This document shows, piece by piece, positions 1 to 9,480 of a stretch of DNA of 64,000 nucleotides; within the stretch, counting starts at the first letter, position 1; each line of letters starts with the position of its first letter. The stretch spans positions 14,606-78,605 of the forward strand of contig JAPYTQ010000023.1 in NCBI GenBank assembly GCA_029941905.1, read 5' to 3'. Both the position numbers and the translations under genes were made by a program. The stretch comes from JAHRVQ01 sp029941905 (lineage in GTDB: Bacteria; Pseudomonadota; Gammaproteobacteria; Pseudomonadales; Azotimanducaceae). The notes under the pieces were generated by a model. The model worked only from the letters and a program-made list of their open reading frames with translations, did no database searches and was not told where the DNA came from.

Positions 1-134
1 ATCTACCCTCCGTGTGGGATCAGTTACCGGATCCTGACCGCTTCATTTCGGAACTCCGCAGCAAAGCGGGCCTCGACGCCAGTCAATGGGGACGTTGCCA
101 GGTGTTCAGGTACACCACCGAGGAATTCATGTAA
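1..134 (+). CDS. 3' end of an unrecognised protein (partial)
   Basis: An open frame enters from the left edge and ends at TAA 132-134. It encodes about 43 residues, finishing in WGRCQVFRYTTEEFM. The visible tail is rich in charged and aromatic residues with no membrane segment, and looks like the C-terminus of a soluble protein. I do not recognise the family from this fragment. It converges on the minus-strand transporter that ends 18 bases further on. The frame is open from base 3 and the composition is protein-like, which is the only support. Confidence 0.5.
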   Translation, partial: LPSVWDQLPDPDRFISELRSKAGLDASQWGRCQVFRYTTEEFM

Positions 135-152
135 CGAGGGGAACAAGCCTTT

Positions 153-1523
153 TTATGTTCGCGCCTGCTTGTCGAGTCGTTTCTCGACCAGCCTTTGCAC
201 CCGGGCATGCATATTGGCAGTTAATGGCCAGGTTGCGCACAGGTACAACGCGACGACAAAAACAGCAGTGGGGACTACCGCGTAGAGTATACCTAACCAC
301 CTCAGCTCATCAGGACCATTGACGGATCCGCTGGCCGCAGAAAACCCCACCAGGGACAGGATGGGTAAACTCAAGCCCCCAAAGGAAGCAGCACACTTGG
401 TAACAAACCCCAGGATAGAAAAATAGCTCGCCGGGCGTGCATGGCCAGAGCGCACCGTGTCTAAATCTACCACATCGGCGAGCATGGCTCTGGGAAGGTA
501 GGCAAAAGCGCCAAAACAAAAACCTTTAAGTGCAAACAGCACATAAAATTCCGTCACCTGACCATAGTCCAGGCTGAAACAACCCAATGAAACTGCACCG
601 ACAAAAATCATCGCACCCGCAAGGGATATGTGTTTACCAAACTTTCGAGCGATAAGGTCCCATACCGGTATGGCAGCCAGACCCACACCAAAATAGATGA
701 CATACAACCTGCCAATGCCCTCGGCACCGATGTAATCCTGGATAAAAAATAGTGACAGGGTATTGCGAAAGTTCTCACCGCCAGCGATCAGGAATTCGAT
801 GGCCAATAACCGTGAGAATAACTTGTTCTTGTACATCATTCCCAACGATTCCTTTAAGCTGGTTTTCGGTACCGACACAACAGGTACTTCAGGCACTCGC
901 CAGACCACGAGGAAAGCAGTGAGGGGCAGGATCGTTACAATCACAATAGAAAAGTTACTAAGAACGAAGCTCGCGGAAATGTCATTCCACAATTCCTGGG
1001 ACAACAGCACGATAAATGATGCTGTCATCAACCCAACCATCACATATTTTTCCCGTGCGGACTGAATCAACGTCCGGGTATGGTACTGCGCTGACAATTC
1101 CAGACCCCAGGCAGCGTAAGGGAGACCGAATATTGTTGTTGAGGCCCGCAACATGATAAAAAAGACGCCAAGGTATACTACTGTTACGCCAATACTGGGA
1201 TTGAGTAGCATCCACACAGCGAACATGTAAATTGGAACGCCCACAACCATCCAGGGACGTCGTTTACCCCAGCGAGTCTGGGTTTTGTCGCTAAAGAAAC
1301 CCATCACCGGGTCAGATAAAGCATCGAAGATCGCAGCGGAGAAAATAACCCAGCCTATCAGAGACAGGCTGATGCCCATTTCTGTGCTGTATAGCCTGGG
1401 TATCCAGACACCAATCGGATAGCCAAGAATCGCCAGGGGAAGACTGACGGATCCGTAGATCCAGACCGTCGATCTCGAGATATCCAGTGCCCCGGAAGAC
1501 CCATCGCGTGCTTTAACCATCAT
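153..1523 (-). CDS. GPH-family MFS sugar/cation symporter
   Basis: This 456-residue integral membrane protein has about twelve hydrophobic segments. The stretch DALSDPVMGFFSDKTQTRWG followed by KRRPW near residues 48-72 is the signature of the glycoside-pentoside-hexuronide:cation symporter family (MelB type). Such proteins import sugars, glycosides or other small solutes with Na+ or H+ across the inner membrane. Two adjacent ATG codons open the frame and no strong ribosome site distinguishes them. It is divergent from the aldehyde dehydrogenase across 226 bases, so the two may share control, possibly for uptake and oxidation of a plant-derived or aromatic glycoside. That link is inference, and the substrate cannot be read from the sequence. 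Confidence 0.85.
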   Translation of the reverse strand: MMVKARDGSSGALDISRSTVWIYGSVSLPLAILGYPIGVWIPRLYSTEMGISLSLIGWVIFSAAIFDALSDPVMGFFSDKTQTRWGKRRPWMVVGVPIYMFAVWMLLNPSIGVTVVYLGVFFIMLRASTTIFGLPYAAWGLELSAQYHTRTLIQSAREKYVMVGLMTASFIVLLSQELWNDISASFVLSNFSIVIVTILPLTAFLVVWRVPEVPVVSVPKTSLKESLGMMYKNKLFSRLLAIEFLIAGGENFRNTLSLFFIQDYIGAEGIGRLYVIYFGVGLAAIPVWDLIARKFGKHISLAGAMIFVGAVSLGCFSLDYGQVTEFYVLFALKGFCFGAFAYLPRAMLADVVDLDTVRSGHARPASYFSILGFVTKCAASFGGLSLPILSLVGFSAASGSVNGPDELRWLGILYAVVPTAVFVVALYLCATWPLTANMHARVQRLVEKRLDKQART

Positions 1524-1666
1524 TGCACCATCTGATTATCAGGGTTTAACAATACGAGAATTGATACGACACGCATTCAACTATAAGAAGAGTAAATAGC
1601 TAAGCATAAGTTACAGAAAAGGGTCAACTGGAATAATGTCTTTCTTCTGCCCTATCCAGGCACCTT

Positions 1667-1692
1667 AACAGCCTCGACAGCCTTGACAGCCT
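1667..1692. repeat. three tandem 9-bp repeats in a divergent promoter region
   Basis: The heptamer ACAGCCT occurs at 1668-1674, 1677-1683 and 1686-1692, with an exact 9-base period. It lies about 60 bases upstream of the aldehyde dehydrogenase start and inside the spacer shared with the divergent transporter. It could be a regulator-binding array or slipped-strand repeat noise. The period is not that of a helical turn. Confidence 0.5.
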
Positions 1693-1749
1693 GATACGGT
1701 GCTACCATAGTTCGGTTTTGTAATATTTAAACCTTACAGGGGTGTGACA

Positions 1750-3180
1750 ATGAGTGAGTCAGCAACGACATCGGATAATCAGGCAGAGATCAATCAGGAG
1801 ATGCAAATCATCCTGGACAGGCAGAAAAAAGCCTACTTACGGGAAGGCGCAGTAACGGCAGAGACTCGCATTGATCGCATAGACCGGACGATTGAGCTAC
1901 TCCAAAAATATGGCACAAAACTTTGCGATGCCATGGCAGCTGATTTCGGGCACCGGTCGATTCAACAGTCAAAGATGACAGATATTGACGGATCCATCGG
2001 TCCGCTGAAAGATGCCAAAAAGCATCTGCGTCAGTGGATGCATCCGCAAAAACGCAAAGCCATGTTCCCTCTGGGTATTTTCGGTGCGCGAGCCAGGGTT
2101 GAATACCAGCCTCTCGGGGTAATTGGCTGTATCTCACCCTGGAACTTTCCGGTGCAACTCACTTTTGGACCCCTGGCTGGTGTGTTCTCCGCTGGCAATA
2201 GAACAATGATCAAGCCCTCGGAATTCACTCCTGCAACATCCGAGTTAATGAAAGAGATGTTTGCTGAAAGTTTTGATCTCGAAGAAGTGGCCGTGTTAAC
2301 CGGAGGACCTGAAGTCGGTAGCGCCTTTAGCAGCCTCCCCTTCGATCATCTGCTGTTTACCGGAGCGACGTCCATCGCAAAACATGTTATGCGGGCTGCT
2401 GCAGAAAACCTCGTACCGGTGACCCTGGAATTAGGTGGAAAGTCACCGGTGGTTATTGGTAAGAGCGCCGATATCGAAATGACTGCGGCCAATGTAATGA
2501 CTGGTAAAACCATGAACGCAGGGCAGATTTGTCTTGCACCGGATTATGTGTTTGTACCTGAAGATAAAGCTGAAGATTTTATCAAGGCGGCAAAAGCCTC
2601 CGTTGCAAAAATGTACCCCAACCTGAAGGACAACCCTGATTACACGTCCGTGATCAATGAACGACATTTCGACCGGATTTCAAGCTATATCGAAGATGCT
2701 CGCGAGAAAGGCGGAGAGGTGATTGAAATCAATCCTGCGGAGGAGGATTTCAGCCAGCAAGAACACCATCGCATTCCACCAACACTCATCATCAACCCAA
2801 CGGAAGATATGAAAGTAATGCAGGAGGAGATCTTCGGGCCGGTGTTACCCATTAAGAAGTATTCTGATATCAACGAGACCCTGGACTACATTAATGATCA
2901 TCCTCGACCGCTGGGGCTTTATTACTTTGGGCAGGACAATGATGAACAAAGAAAGGTACTCACCCATACAACATCAGGCGGTGTGACGGTTAACGATGTG
3001 GTGATGCATGTTGCCCAGGAGGACCTGCCCTTCGGTGGTGTCGGACCCAGCGGTATGGGTTCCTATCATGGTCATGATGGTTTTAAAAACTTCAGTCATG
3101 CCAAGGCTGTGTTTACCCAGTCAAAGACCGTATCGAAACTGGCAGCAGCTATGCGGCCGCCCTATAAAAAGGCTTCGTAG
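1750..3180 (+). CDS. Aldehyde dehydrogenase, coniferyl-aldehyde-dehydrogenase-like
   Basis: The enzyme (476 residues from ATG 1750) belongs to the NAD(P)-dependent aldehyde dehydrogenase superfamily and should oxidise an aldehyde to its acid in the cytoplasm. It shows the PWNFP cofactor-loop motif near residue 130, the general-base Glu in LELGGKSP near 227 and the catalytic Cys in NAGQICLAP near 261. The overall length and the GQICLAPDYV context resemble CalB-type coniferyl aldehyde dehydrogenases, which act in lignin-phenylpropanoid breakdown. The substrate remains inferred. I chose ATG 1750 over GTG 1744 because ACAGGGG lies seven bases before it. It is divergent from a GPH-type symporter. 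Confidence 0.88.
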   Translation: MSESATTSDNQAEINQEMQIILDRQKKAYLREGAVTAETRIDRIDRTIELLQKYGTKLCDAMAADFGHRSIQQSKMTDIDGSIGPLKDAKKHLRQWMHPQKRKAMFPLGIFGARARVEYQPLGVIGCISPWNFPVQLTFGPLAGVFSAGNRTMIKPSEFTPATSELMKEMFAESFDLEEVAVLTGGPEVGSAFSSLPFDHLLFTGATSIAKHVMRAAAENLVPVTLELGGKSPVVIGKSADIEMTAANVMTGKTMNAGQICLAPDYVFVPEDKAEDFIKAAKASVAKMYPNLKDNPDYTSVINERHFDRISSYIEDAREKGGEVIEINPAEEDFSQQEHHRIPPTLIINPTEDMKVMQEEIFGPVLPIKKYSDINETLDYINDHPRPLGLYYFGQDNDEQRKVLTHTTSGGVTVNDVVMHVAQEDLPFGGVGPSGMGSYHGHDGFKNFSHAKAVFTQSKTVSKLAAAMRPPYKKAS

Positions 3181-3213
3181 AAAAGCTTGCTCTACCAGTC
3201 CTAGTGTAGTGTC

Positions 3214-4407
3214 CTAGCTGTTCCCTGGCATCAATATAGATACAGAATTGTCGTGGGCATTAAAGAGATACAGACCGCTGCCATTACCGCGCACATTCAA
3301 GAGTGCCATGTCGCCATTTTTCGAATAGTTCAGCACGTCGACCCGGCCACCATTGAAGGCGTTCGCCAGACCTCTCAGCCGCGGCACCTCGACATGCTTG
3401 GAGAAAAAATGTGGTTTGTTTGACCCGTCCAGATGAACACCAACAATGTCGCGGCCCGATGAAAAAATCAGGTCATCTGCGCTGATGTCGATCTTGGGGT
3501 GTTGATACAAAACCCTGGTTTCCCCGGTTTGCACATCCAGGTAGCTGAGTCCATTGGTACCATGTTCCGGCTTGGTGAAATAAAACACACCCTTGTTGGC
3601 GGAATCAAAACCAACAATGGGGTTCTTGTCTATTTGTTGCTTGCGAGAGACATCCGTCGGGAAACTCCCCACTTCAACCCAGTCCTGCCTCTCACGGTCC
3701 AGATGGGAGATATTCAAAAAACCCTTGCGGTCAATTGAATAAGCCAGTCGCAGCACACTGGCATTATCTGCTACAAACCCACCAGAGGTGTAAGGGCTGT
3801 TAAATTTATCCTGCAATCTACTGTCAAGTACACTCGAACCGGTGTCTTGTTTGTATCGCTTGTAGATATCAAGTGAATAGGCAATGGGGTTGCTCAGGGC
3901 CAGGCGACGGTTTCGAATATCACTGCGAATCACCCAGATGCGTTCATCGTCTACTGAATTGGAATCGAGAAAGTCGTAGTTTGCTTTATCACCTGCTGAA
4001 AACCCCGCCACGGCGAATTTCAGTGTGTTACCAATATTTAACGCGAACAATTCACCCTTCAGTACCGGGTAATCAACGAGTGCATTTTTTATGGCCATGT
4101 TAACGACGACGCGTTCGTTATTCGCCCACCAGAATCCGAGGATATCCTGGTTACGATTGGTACCGAACGCGCTGACAACCTGCATGGTCTCAATATTAAA
4201 TATTAACAGGTTAATCTGTTTGTCTACTTCTGCTGTGAGGGCAAAATGCTTCCCGTCCGGTGATAACAACGCTTCGTTATAGGCATCACGCTCACCTGGA
4301 TTGTCGTCTTTAATTCCAGCATTGGCACCAACGACAAACATCATTGATGCGCTTAAGACAAAAGCCTGGCACCATCTTATTCCGATTTGAACCTGCGAAT
4401 TTCTCAT
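3214..4407 (-). CDS. Secreted beta-propeller protein, S9-peptidase-like but without the catalytic domain
   Basis: This 397-residue protein starts with a signal peptide (charged N-terminus, hydrophobic core, cleavage near GANAG). The remainder reads as blades of the beta-propeller found N-terminal to the alpha/beta-hydrolase domain of S9 prolyl-oligopeptidase/DPP-type enzymes, for example EALLSPDGKHFALTAEVDKQ and YSKNGDMALLNVRGNG. The frame stops after ILMPGNS, exactly where family members continue into the hydrolase, so no catalytic Ser-Asp-His is present. Either a 3' deletion removed the peptidase or this is a stand-alone propeller. The stop codon lies inside the second copy of a direct repeat GTCCTAG (3198-3204 and 3211-3217). 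It converges with the aldehyde dehydrogenase. Confidence 0.6.
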   Translation of the reverse strand: MRNSQVQIGIRWCQAFVLSASMMFVVGANAGIKDDNPGERDAYNEALLSPDGKHFALTAEVDKQINLLIFNIETMQVVSAFGTNRNQDILGFWWANNERVVVNMAIKNALVDYPVLKGELFALNIGNTLKFAVAGFSAGDKANYDFLDSNSVDDERIWVIRSDIRNRRLALSNPIAYSLDIYKRYKQDTGSSVLDSRLQDKFNSPYTSGGFVADNASVLRLAYSIDRKGFLNISHLDRERQDWVEVGSFPTDVSRKQQIDKNPIVGFDSANKGVFYFTKPEHGTNGLSYLDVQTGETRVLYQHPKIDISADDLIFSSGRDIVGVHLDGSNKPHFFSKHVEVPRLRGLANAFNGGRVDVLNYSKNGDMALLNVRGNGSGLYLFNAHDNSVSILMPGNS

Positions 4408-4551
4408 ATTTGCCTCATTAACTTCTTCTTCCTTCCCCCTTAGACGCAGGAAGCTGAGACATAGTTTGAATAACAGGCAAATTTTTTTCAGGCAGACTCG
4501 ATGAGCCGAGACTCATTCGGGACAAGACGATGCAATTTGTTCTTCTGGTGT

Positions 4552-5370
4552 TTAACGACCAGTAAATTCAGGCTTGCGGCGCTCAAGGAATGCCTTAACA
4601 CCTTCTTCGAAATCTTCACTGGCGAACATTCCACTCAGGTGCACCATCAAATGATCCACAGAAGTATTGTAAGATTCTTCGAGACCCATTCTCATCATAC
4701 GCTTGGTCGTCTGGACAGCCAGCGGGGCGTTATCTGCAATATCAGTCGCCCATTCCATGGCTGTTTCCATCAGCTTGTCATCTGCAACAACGGTGTTGAC
4801 CAACCCAATTTCCTGGCACTCCTGGGCAGCGACGACCCGACCCCGGTAATACAACTCAGATGCCTTGGCCCATCCTATCAGGCGAGGTAACAGCCAGGTA
4901 CCGCCACTCTCCGGTACCACATTTCGTTTCGCTGTGACTGCTGCCATCTTCGCGGACTCAGCCGCAATTCTGATATCACAAAGCAGGGCGATGTCCATTC
5001 CGTAACCTGCGGCTGCGCCATTCAACGCACAAACAATCGGCGTATCAATACTCCACATAACTGTGATCGGCGCATCACGCAAATCGAATAACTGTCGTGG
5101 GCGATTACTGCCCTTGCTGTCACCGCTGCCGATGCCACCTTCTCCAACAGCAACCAAATCGAGCCCCGCGCAAAATCCACGGCCCGCACCCGTTAGAATG
5201 ATGCAGCGAATTTCGGGATCCTTATCGGCTTCAACCATCTTTGCAGACAGCTCCTGGAGCATATCGCGGCTGATGGCATTGAGTCGTTCGGGACGATTCA
5301 GGGTCATGATTGCAATCTTGTCTTTCTGTTCTACGAGCAATTCCTCGGTGGTGGATTCACTTAGTGCCAT
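4552..5370 (-). CDS. Enoyl-CoA hydratase/isomerase family protein
   Basis: This 272-residue crotonase-fold enzyme would hydrate or isomerise an unsaturated acyl-CoA in a beta-oxidation-like pathway. Family marks are TGAGRGFCAGLDL around residues 60-75 (first oxyanion-hole peptide) and GAAAGYGMDIALLCDIRIA near 118-137 (second oxyanion-hole region). The stretch around 150-160 reads RNVVPESGGTWLLPRLIG, so Glu and Gly occupy positions often used catalytically. The C-terminal EDFEEGVKAFLERRKPEF is typical of the family. AAGGA precedes the ATG by about eight bases. The esterase ending upstream on the same strand suggests a two-gene operon. The exact CoA ester is unknown. Confidence 0.88.
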   Translation of the reverse strand: MALSESTTEELLVEQKDKIAIMTLNRPERLNAISRDMLQELSAKMVEADKDPEIRCIILTGAGRGFCAGLDLVAVGEGGIGSGDSKGSNRPRQLFDLRDAPITVMWSIDTPIVCALNGAAAGYGMDIALLCDIRIAAESAKMAAVTAKRNVVPESGGTWLLPRLIGWAKASELYYRGRVVAAQECQEIGLVNTVVADDKLMETAMEWATDIADNAPLAVQTTKRMMRMGLEESYNTSVDHLMVHLSGMFASEDFEEGVKAFLERRKPEFTGR

Positions 5371-5397
5371 TTTTTTGTCCTTGGTTGGTAATTTCAG

Positions 5398-6222
5398 TTA
5401 CATCGTTCCTGTGTCTGATAGAAACTCTACGACATCTTTGACCACAGGGCTACTCCGACGATGCAATTGTGTAAAGCTCAATAGAATACCAATATGATCG
5501 GTGTTTGCGTATACCTCTCGCTTCGCATCCCCTCCGGCAGCCTGGATCTTCTCCATCAGGCTCCTGGAATGCCCGCGCCTGACTCGCATGTCTTCGTGAC
5601 CGTGCAGTAGATACATGGGCGGCGCATTCGCGGAAACATAGTTCACCGGCTGGGACTCCGCGTAGCGTTCCTCGGGTGAAAACAAATCCCAATGGTCATC
5701 CTCGGTAAACGGGAAAAAGTCATAGGGACCCGCCAGTCCGATAAAGCCATGAATAGGTCGCGTACTCTCAGACCCGCATTGCAATAGACTATCATTCAGA
5801 CAAATGAGTGCACCTAACTGAGCACCTGCTGAATGCCCCATCAGATAAAGTTTTTGAGTTTTGGGCAAATTCTCCAGTGCCCATTTTGTGGCATTTACTG
5901 CGTCTTCCTGGATCGTACTAAAACGAACCTCGGGATACAGTCGATAATCTGGAATGATCACGTTAAAACCGTTGCAGGCCAGTGTATCTGCGACGAAACG
6001 ATAATCTGCCTTTTCGCCGCTGCGCCAGTTTCCACCATAAAAGAACAGCACCGTGGGCCGGTCCGGATTCCCCTGTGCAAGATAATAGTCCAGCCTGTTT
6101 CTGACTTCATCCCCGTAGTCTATATTTCGGCGCAGTTGATAATCACCACGCCTGGCGAGGGTATTGACTATCCTCAATCCAAGATTCCGGTACAGGGTTC
6201 CGGTGACTTCTTTAATTTTCAA
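5398..6222 (-). CDS. Alpha/beta hydrolase (esterase, BD-FAE/HSL-like)
   Basis: This 274-residue cytoplasmic hydrolase has the nucleophile elbow GHSAGAQ near residue 133. A YGGNW peptide near 62 stands in the oxyanion position, where relatives usually have HGGG or HGGxW. A likely Asp sits in LLHGHEDMRV and a His in YANTDHIGIL. The arrangement matches carboxylesterase/arylformamidase-like hydrolases that cleave small esters. The frame begins with TTG, and I see no ATG or clear ribosome site near it, so the start is uncertain by some residues. It lies just upstream of the enoyl-CoA hydratase on the same strand, suggesting co-transcription. The substrate is unknown. Confidence 0.8.
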   Translation of the reverse strand: MKIKEVTGTLYRNLGLRIVNTLARRGDYQLRRNIDYGDEVRNRLDYYLAQGNPDRPTVLFFYGGNWRSGEKADYRFVADTLACNGFNVIIPDYRLYPEVRFSTIQEDAVNATKWALENLPKTQKLYLMGHSAGAQLGALICLNDSLLQCGSESTRPIHGFIGLAGPYDFFPFTEDDHWDLFSPEERYAESQPVNYVSANAPPMYLLHGHEDMRVRRGHSRSLMEKIQAAGGDAKREVYANTDHIGILLSFTQLHRRSSPVVKDVVEFLSDTGTM

Positions 6223-6425
6223 TGGTTTGTAACTTTAAATTCAAGTAGTATTGCGCCGCGTTCGTGTAACAACAAAGCTTGCAGGCCCAGACGTTACCCA
6301 GCCTTCCGCAAAATCACAAGCACGAATTCGAAACGGATGTCCTCAAGTCTACCGATCCATAAGCCAGGATTGGTGTAGCAATAAAACCAGTTAACCCAAT
6401 ATCTACGATTGAGATTTTACTCGTC

Positions 6426-8816
6426 TTGAAGTTAAGAGATTTACTTACGCTATTTGTTCTGCTCAGTTTCTATTGCCAGACCCTGAACGCTAAAACCTAT
6501 TCGATGTCTCCGGTAAAAATCACCCGGGCGGATACTGCGGAAATAAAAATCGTCCTCGACGGCAAACTGGAAGAGTCTATCTGGCGAAACCTGCCTGCCC
6601 AGGACGACATGGTGGTTGTGCAACCTGATACGCTGGAAGATGCACCACTTGAGACAAGGAGCTACTTTTTTTATACCGACAAAGGGCTTTACGTTGGCGT
6701 CTGGAATGAACAGGACCCTGACCTGTTGATTTCCCGACTCAGTTCCAGAGACAAATTCATATCCCGGGATAGTATTTCCATTACTATCGATCCCAGTGGG
6801 CAGGGTTTGTACGGCTACTGGTTCTCAGTGAGTTTAGGTGGCACGCTCGGTGATGGCACGGTCATTCCGGAACGACAATACTCAAACCAGTGGGATGGCC
6901 CATGGCAAGGTGCGTCGGCGGAGCATGAAGAGGGCTGGTCAGCAGAGTTTTTTATCCCCTGGTCGATGATGACCATGCCGAACGCCAGCAACAATACCCG
7001 AACCATGGGTTACAGCATTTCAAGATCCGTGGCTTACAAAAATGAGCGCTGGGCCTTTCCCCCATTGCCAAGAACAGAGAAGGTGTTTCTGTCGAAATTA
7101 CCAAAAATCCAACTGGATTCCATCAATCCCAAGCAGCAGTTTACTTTTTATCCTTATGCTTCTTCCAGTTACAACAATGTGAGCGAGGATGACCCGGGAA
7201 ATTTCAAGGCAGGATTCGATGTGTTCTGGCGCCCAAACACCAACACACAATTAACAGCAACGGTTAATCCTGATTTCGGCAACGTGGAGTCCGACAATGT
7301 GGTTGTCAATCTCTCCTCGTTTGAAACCTTCTTTCCCGAGAAACGTGCCTTTTTTCTCGAGGGCCAGGAGATCTTTGTCACCACACCCCGCGCCAATGGC
7401 CGTCACGGTGTTCCCACCACCATCGTCAATACGCGCCGCATTGGCAGTCGGCCCAAGAGCACCGATATTCCTGGGTTCGAACTTCCGGCTATCGAAGCAA
7501 ACCAGCCCTCGGAACTCTACGGCGCGGGTAAAGTGACCGGACAACAGGGCGATTTGCGATACGGCGTATTGGCCGCGTTCGAAGATGATACAGAGTTGAA
7601 CGGCAAGCTGGATGGTGCTGACTTCTCTACGGTTCAGGACGGTCGGAACTTTGCCGTTGCGCGATTTCTCTATGAGGATACCAGCCGTGGTTCACGACAT
7701 TCAGTTGGCTGGATTTCAACGCTGGTGGCGCATCCCGAGGAAGATGCAGTGGTACACGGAGTAGACGCTCATTACCTTTCCCGGGATGGCCGCTGGAACA
7801 CCGACGCCCAGATGATGTTCTCAAATGTTGACGGCGCTACGGGCAATGGCGCGTTCGTGGATCTGAGCTATACACCAAAGAGAGGGACCACCCACGATTT
7901 CTCTTTTGACTACTTTGATGATGAACTGGACATCAACGATTTCGGGTTCCTGAGAAGAAACGATAAGATAAGCGCCAGATATCGCTACAATCTGAACGAG
8001 AGCAACCTGAAGAAGCTAAAATCCAGGTATACAGGGATAGGGGTAGGCTACGCCCGGAACAGCGAAGGCAAGATGATCGGAGGTGGTTTATCTTTCAACC
8101 AGGATCTGGAATTCAGCGACAATTCCACTTTGTTTTACAGACTCAACTATTCTCCGGGACGCGTCGAGGACAGGGACAGTCTTGGCAATGGCAATTACCG
8201 CATTCAAAGACGCTGGAATCCGGGGATTAAGTACAGAACCGATCAATCCCGCAACCTGAGCCTGGGAGCCGGTATTTTTTACTCCGATGAAGATATCCGG
8301 GGCGGCAGAACATTCGAGTATGAACTGGAGGCCGCCTGGCGCCCAACAGATCGTTTCTCGTTACTTGCGAGCGTCTCTTATGCCGATAAGAAGGGCTGGT
8401 TACTACACGACTCCGACCGCGACTTTACCGCCTTCAATGCTGACGTCTGGCGACCAAAAATCGAAATGAATGTCTTCTTCTCAGCGAAGCAGCAATTCAG
8501 GGTCACGGCACAATGGGCCGGCATTAAAGCAGAGGAAGATGGCCGCTGGGAGGTCCCTATCGGCGATGGATCACTGGATCCAATTCTAATTGGCCCAGGC
8601 GACAGCCCACGTGATTTTTCCATCAGCCGGTTGACTTTTCAGGCGCGATACCGCTGGGAAATTGCTCCCCTATCAGATCTTTTTGTGGTTTACACCCGTG
8701 GTTCCAATCTCTCGAGTATGCCGGAAGAGGATTTTGGTGATCTCTTCTCCCGTGCATGGACCGACAGGGTCGTCGACGTGTTTATCATCAAACTACGCTA
8801 CCGCCTCGGTGGTTAG
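6426..8816 (+). CDS. DUF5916 outer-membrane protein with CBM9-like domain
   Basis: This 796-residue protein has a signal peptide (residues 1-22, ending LNAK). A carbohydrate-binding-family-9-like sandwich follows at about residues 30-210 (LDGKLEESIWRNLPAQDD, SFFIPWSMM-type ends), and then a long region of alternating beta strands fitting an outer-membrane barrel of the DUF5916 family. The family is common in marine Bacteroidetes and Proteobacteria and its function is not established. Only the TTG at 6426 includes the signal peptide; internal ATGs would remove it, so a TTG start is likely. It precedes the ChaC-like gene by 13 bases and may share its transcript. Confidence 0.82.
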   Translation: MKLRDLLTLFVLLSFYCQTLNAKTYSMSPVKITRADTAEIKIVLDGKLEESIWRNLPAQDDMVVVQPDTLEDAPLETRSYFFYTDKGLYVGVWNEQDPDLLISRLSSRDKFISRDSISITIDPSGQGLYGYWFSVSLGGTLGDGTVIPERQYSNQWDGPWQGASAEHEEGWSAEFFIPWSMMTMPNASNNTRTMGYSISRSVAYKNERWAFPPLPRTEKVFLSKLPKIQLDSINPKQQFTFYPYASSSYNNVSEDDPGNFKAGFDVFWRPNTNTQLTATVNPDFGNVESDNVVVNLSSFETFFPEKRAFFLEGQEIFVTTPRANGRHGVPTTIVNTRRIGSRPKSTDIPGFELPAIEANQPSELYGAGKVTGQQGDLRYGVLAAFEDDTELNGKLDGADFSTVQDGRNFAVARFLYEDTSRGSRHSVGWISTLVAHPEEDAVVHGVDAHYLSRDGRWNTDAQMMFSNVDGATGNGAFVDLSYTPKRGTTHDFSFDYFDDELDINDFGFLRRNDKISARYRYNLNESNLKKLKSRYTGIGVGYARNSEGKMIGGGLSFNQDLEFSDNSTLFYRLNYSPGRVEDRDSLGNGNYRIQRRWNPGIKYRTDQSRNLSLGAGIFYSDEDIRGGRTFEYELEAAWRPTDRFSLLASVSYADKKGWLLHDSDRDFTAFNADVWRPKIEMNVFFSAKQQFRVTAQWAGIKAEEDGRWEVPIGDGSLDPILIGPGDSPRDFSISRLTFQARYRWEIAPLSDLFVVYTRGSNLSSMPEEDFGDLFSRAWTDRVVDVFIIKLRYRLGG

Positions 8817-8829
8817 CCATTGACTGCTG

Positions 8830-9375
8830 ATGGTTGATACTTCCCTATGGGTCTTCGGCTACGGTTCTCTTATCTGGCGTGCTGATTTTCCCTTCAGTAA
8901 TAAACGACCAGCCTGTATCAAAGGCTGGGCACGCAGATTCTGGCAAGGATCGACAGACCACAGGGGCGTACCAGGTGCACCTGGAAGAGTAGTCACCCTG
9001 ATCGAATCGACCGATGAGATCTGTTGGGGCATGGCTTACGAACTACGGACTGATTCACAACAATCTGTCATGGCCGCCCTGGATCATCGTGAGAAAGGCG
9101 GCTACGAGCAACTGACACTCCCCTTGTTTTTTCAAGACGGGCCAAGTATTCATGGTACCACCTACCATGCTGGTCGGGGAAACCCTGACTATCTGGGTGA
9201 GGCTGATGTTACCGGCATCGCCCGGCAAATACTTGATGCAACCGGTCCGAGCGGCTCGAACCTGGAATACCTGTACAATCTGGAAGCTGCATTGAGGGAA
9301 TTCCCCTCACAAGATCCGCACGTGACAAGTATTGCCAACAAGGCACGTAATTTACAACAGCGCAGTCTCTTGTAA
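8830..9375 (+). CDS. ChaC-like gamma-glutamylcyclotransferase
   Basis: This 181-residue protein begins LWVFGYGSLIWR, the phosphate/gamma-glutamyl binding loop of the gamma-glutamylcyclotransferase fold, and carries WARRFWQGSTDHRGVPGAPGR, typical of the glutathione-specific ChaC branch. The Glu in LDHREKGGYEQ (about residue 88) is the probable general acid/base. ChaC enzymes cleave glutathione to 5-oxoproline and Cys-Gly in the cytoplasm. Length matches the family. It follows the DUF5916 gene by 13 bases and precedes the M20 hydrolase on the same strand. I see no strong ribosome site before the ATG, so translation may be coupled to the upstream gene. Confidence 0.85.
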   Translation: MVDTSLWVFGYGSLIWRADFPFSNKRPACIKGWARRFWQGSTDHRGVPGAPGRVVTLIESTDEICWGMAYELRTDSQQSVMAALDHREKGGYEQLTLPLFFQDGPSIHGTTYHAGRGNPDYLGEADVTGIARQILDATGPSGSNLEYLYNLEAALREFPSQDPHVTSIANKARNLQQRSLL

Positions 9376-9480
9376 AAAGGCCAAGTAAATCCAAGTCGGG
9401 TAAAGCCAAATTGCAATCCTGCCATGAACCCCTTACATTGCACCTACGCAACTCCTATAAGAATATCCAAGAATAACGCT

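Noticed and set aside
4501..4890. A 129-codon frame opposite the enoyl-CoA hydratase
   Set aside because: Lies inside a clear crotonase gene and has no family features or ribosome site.
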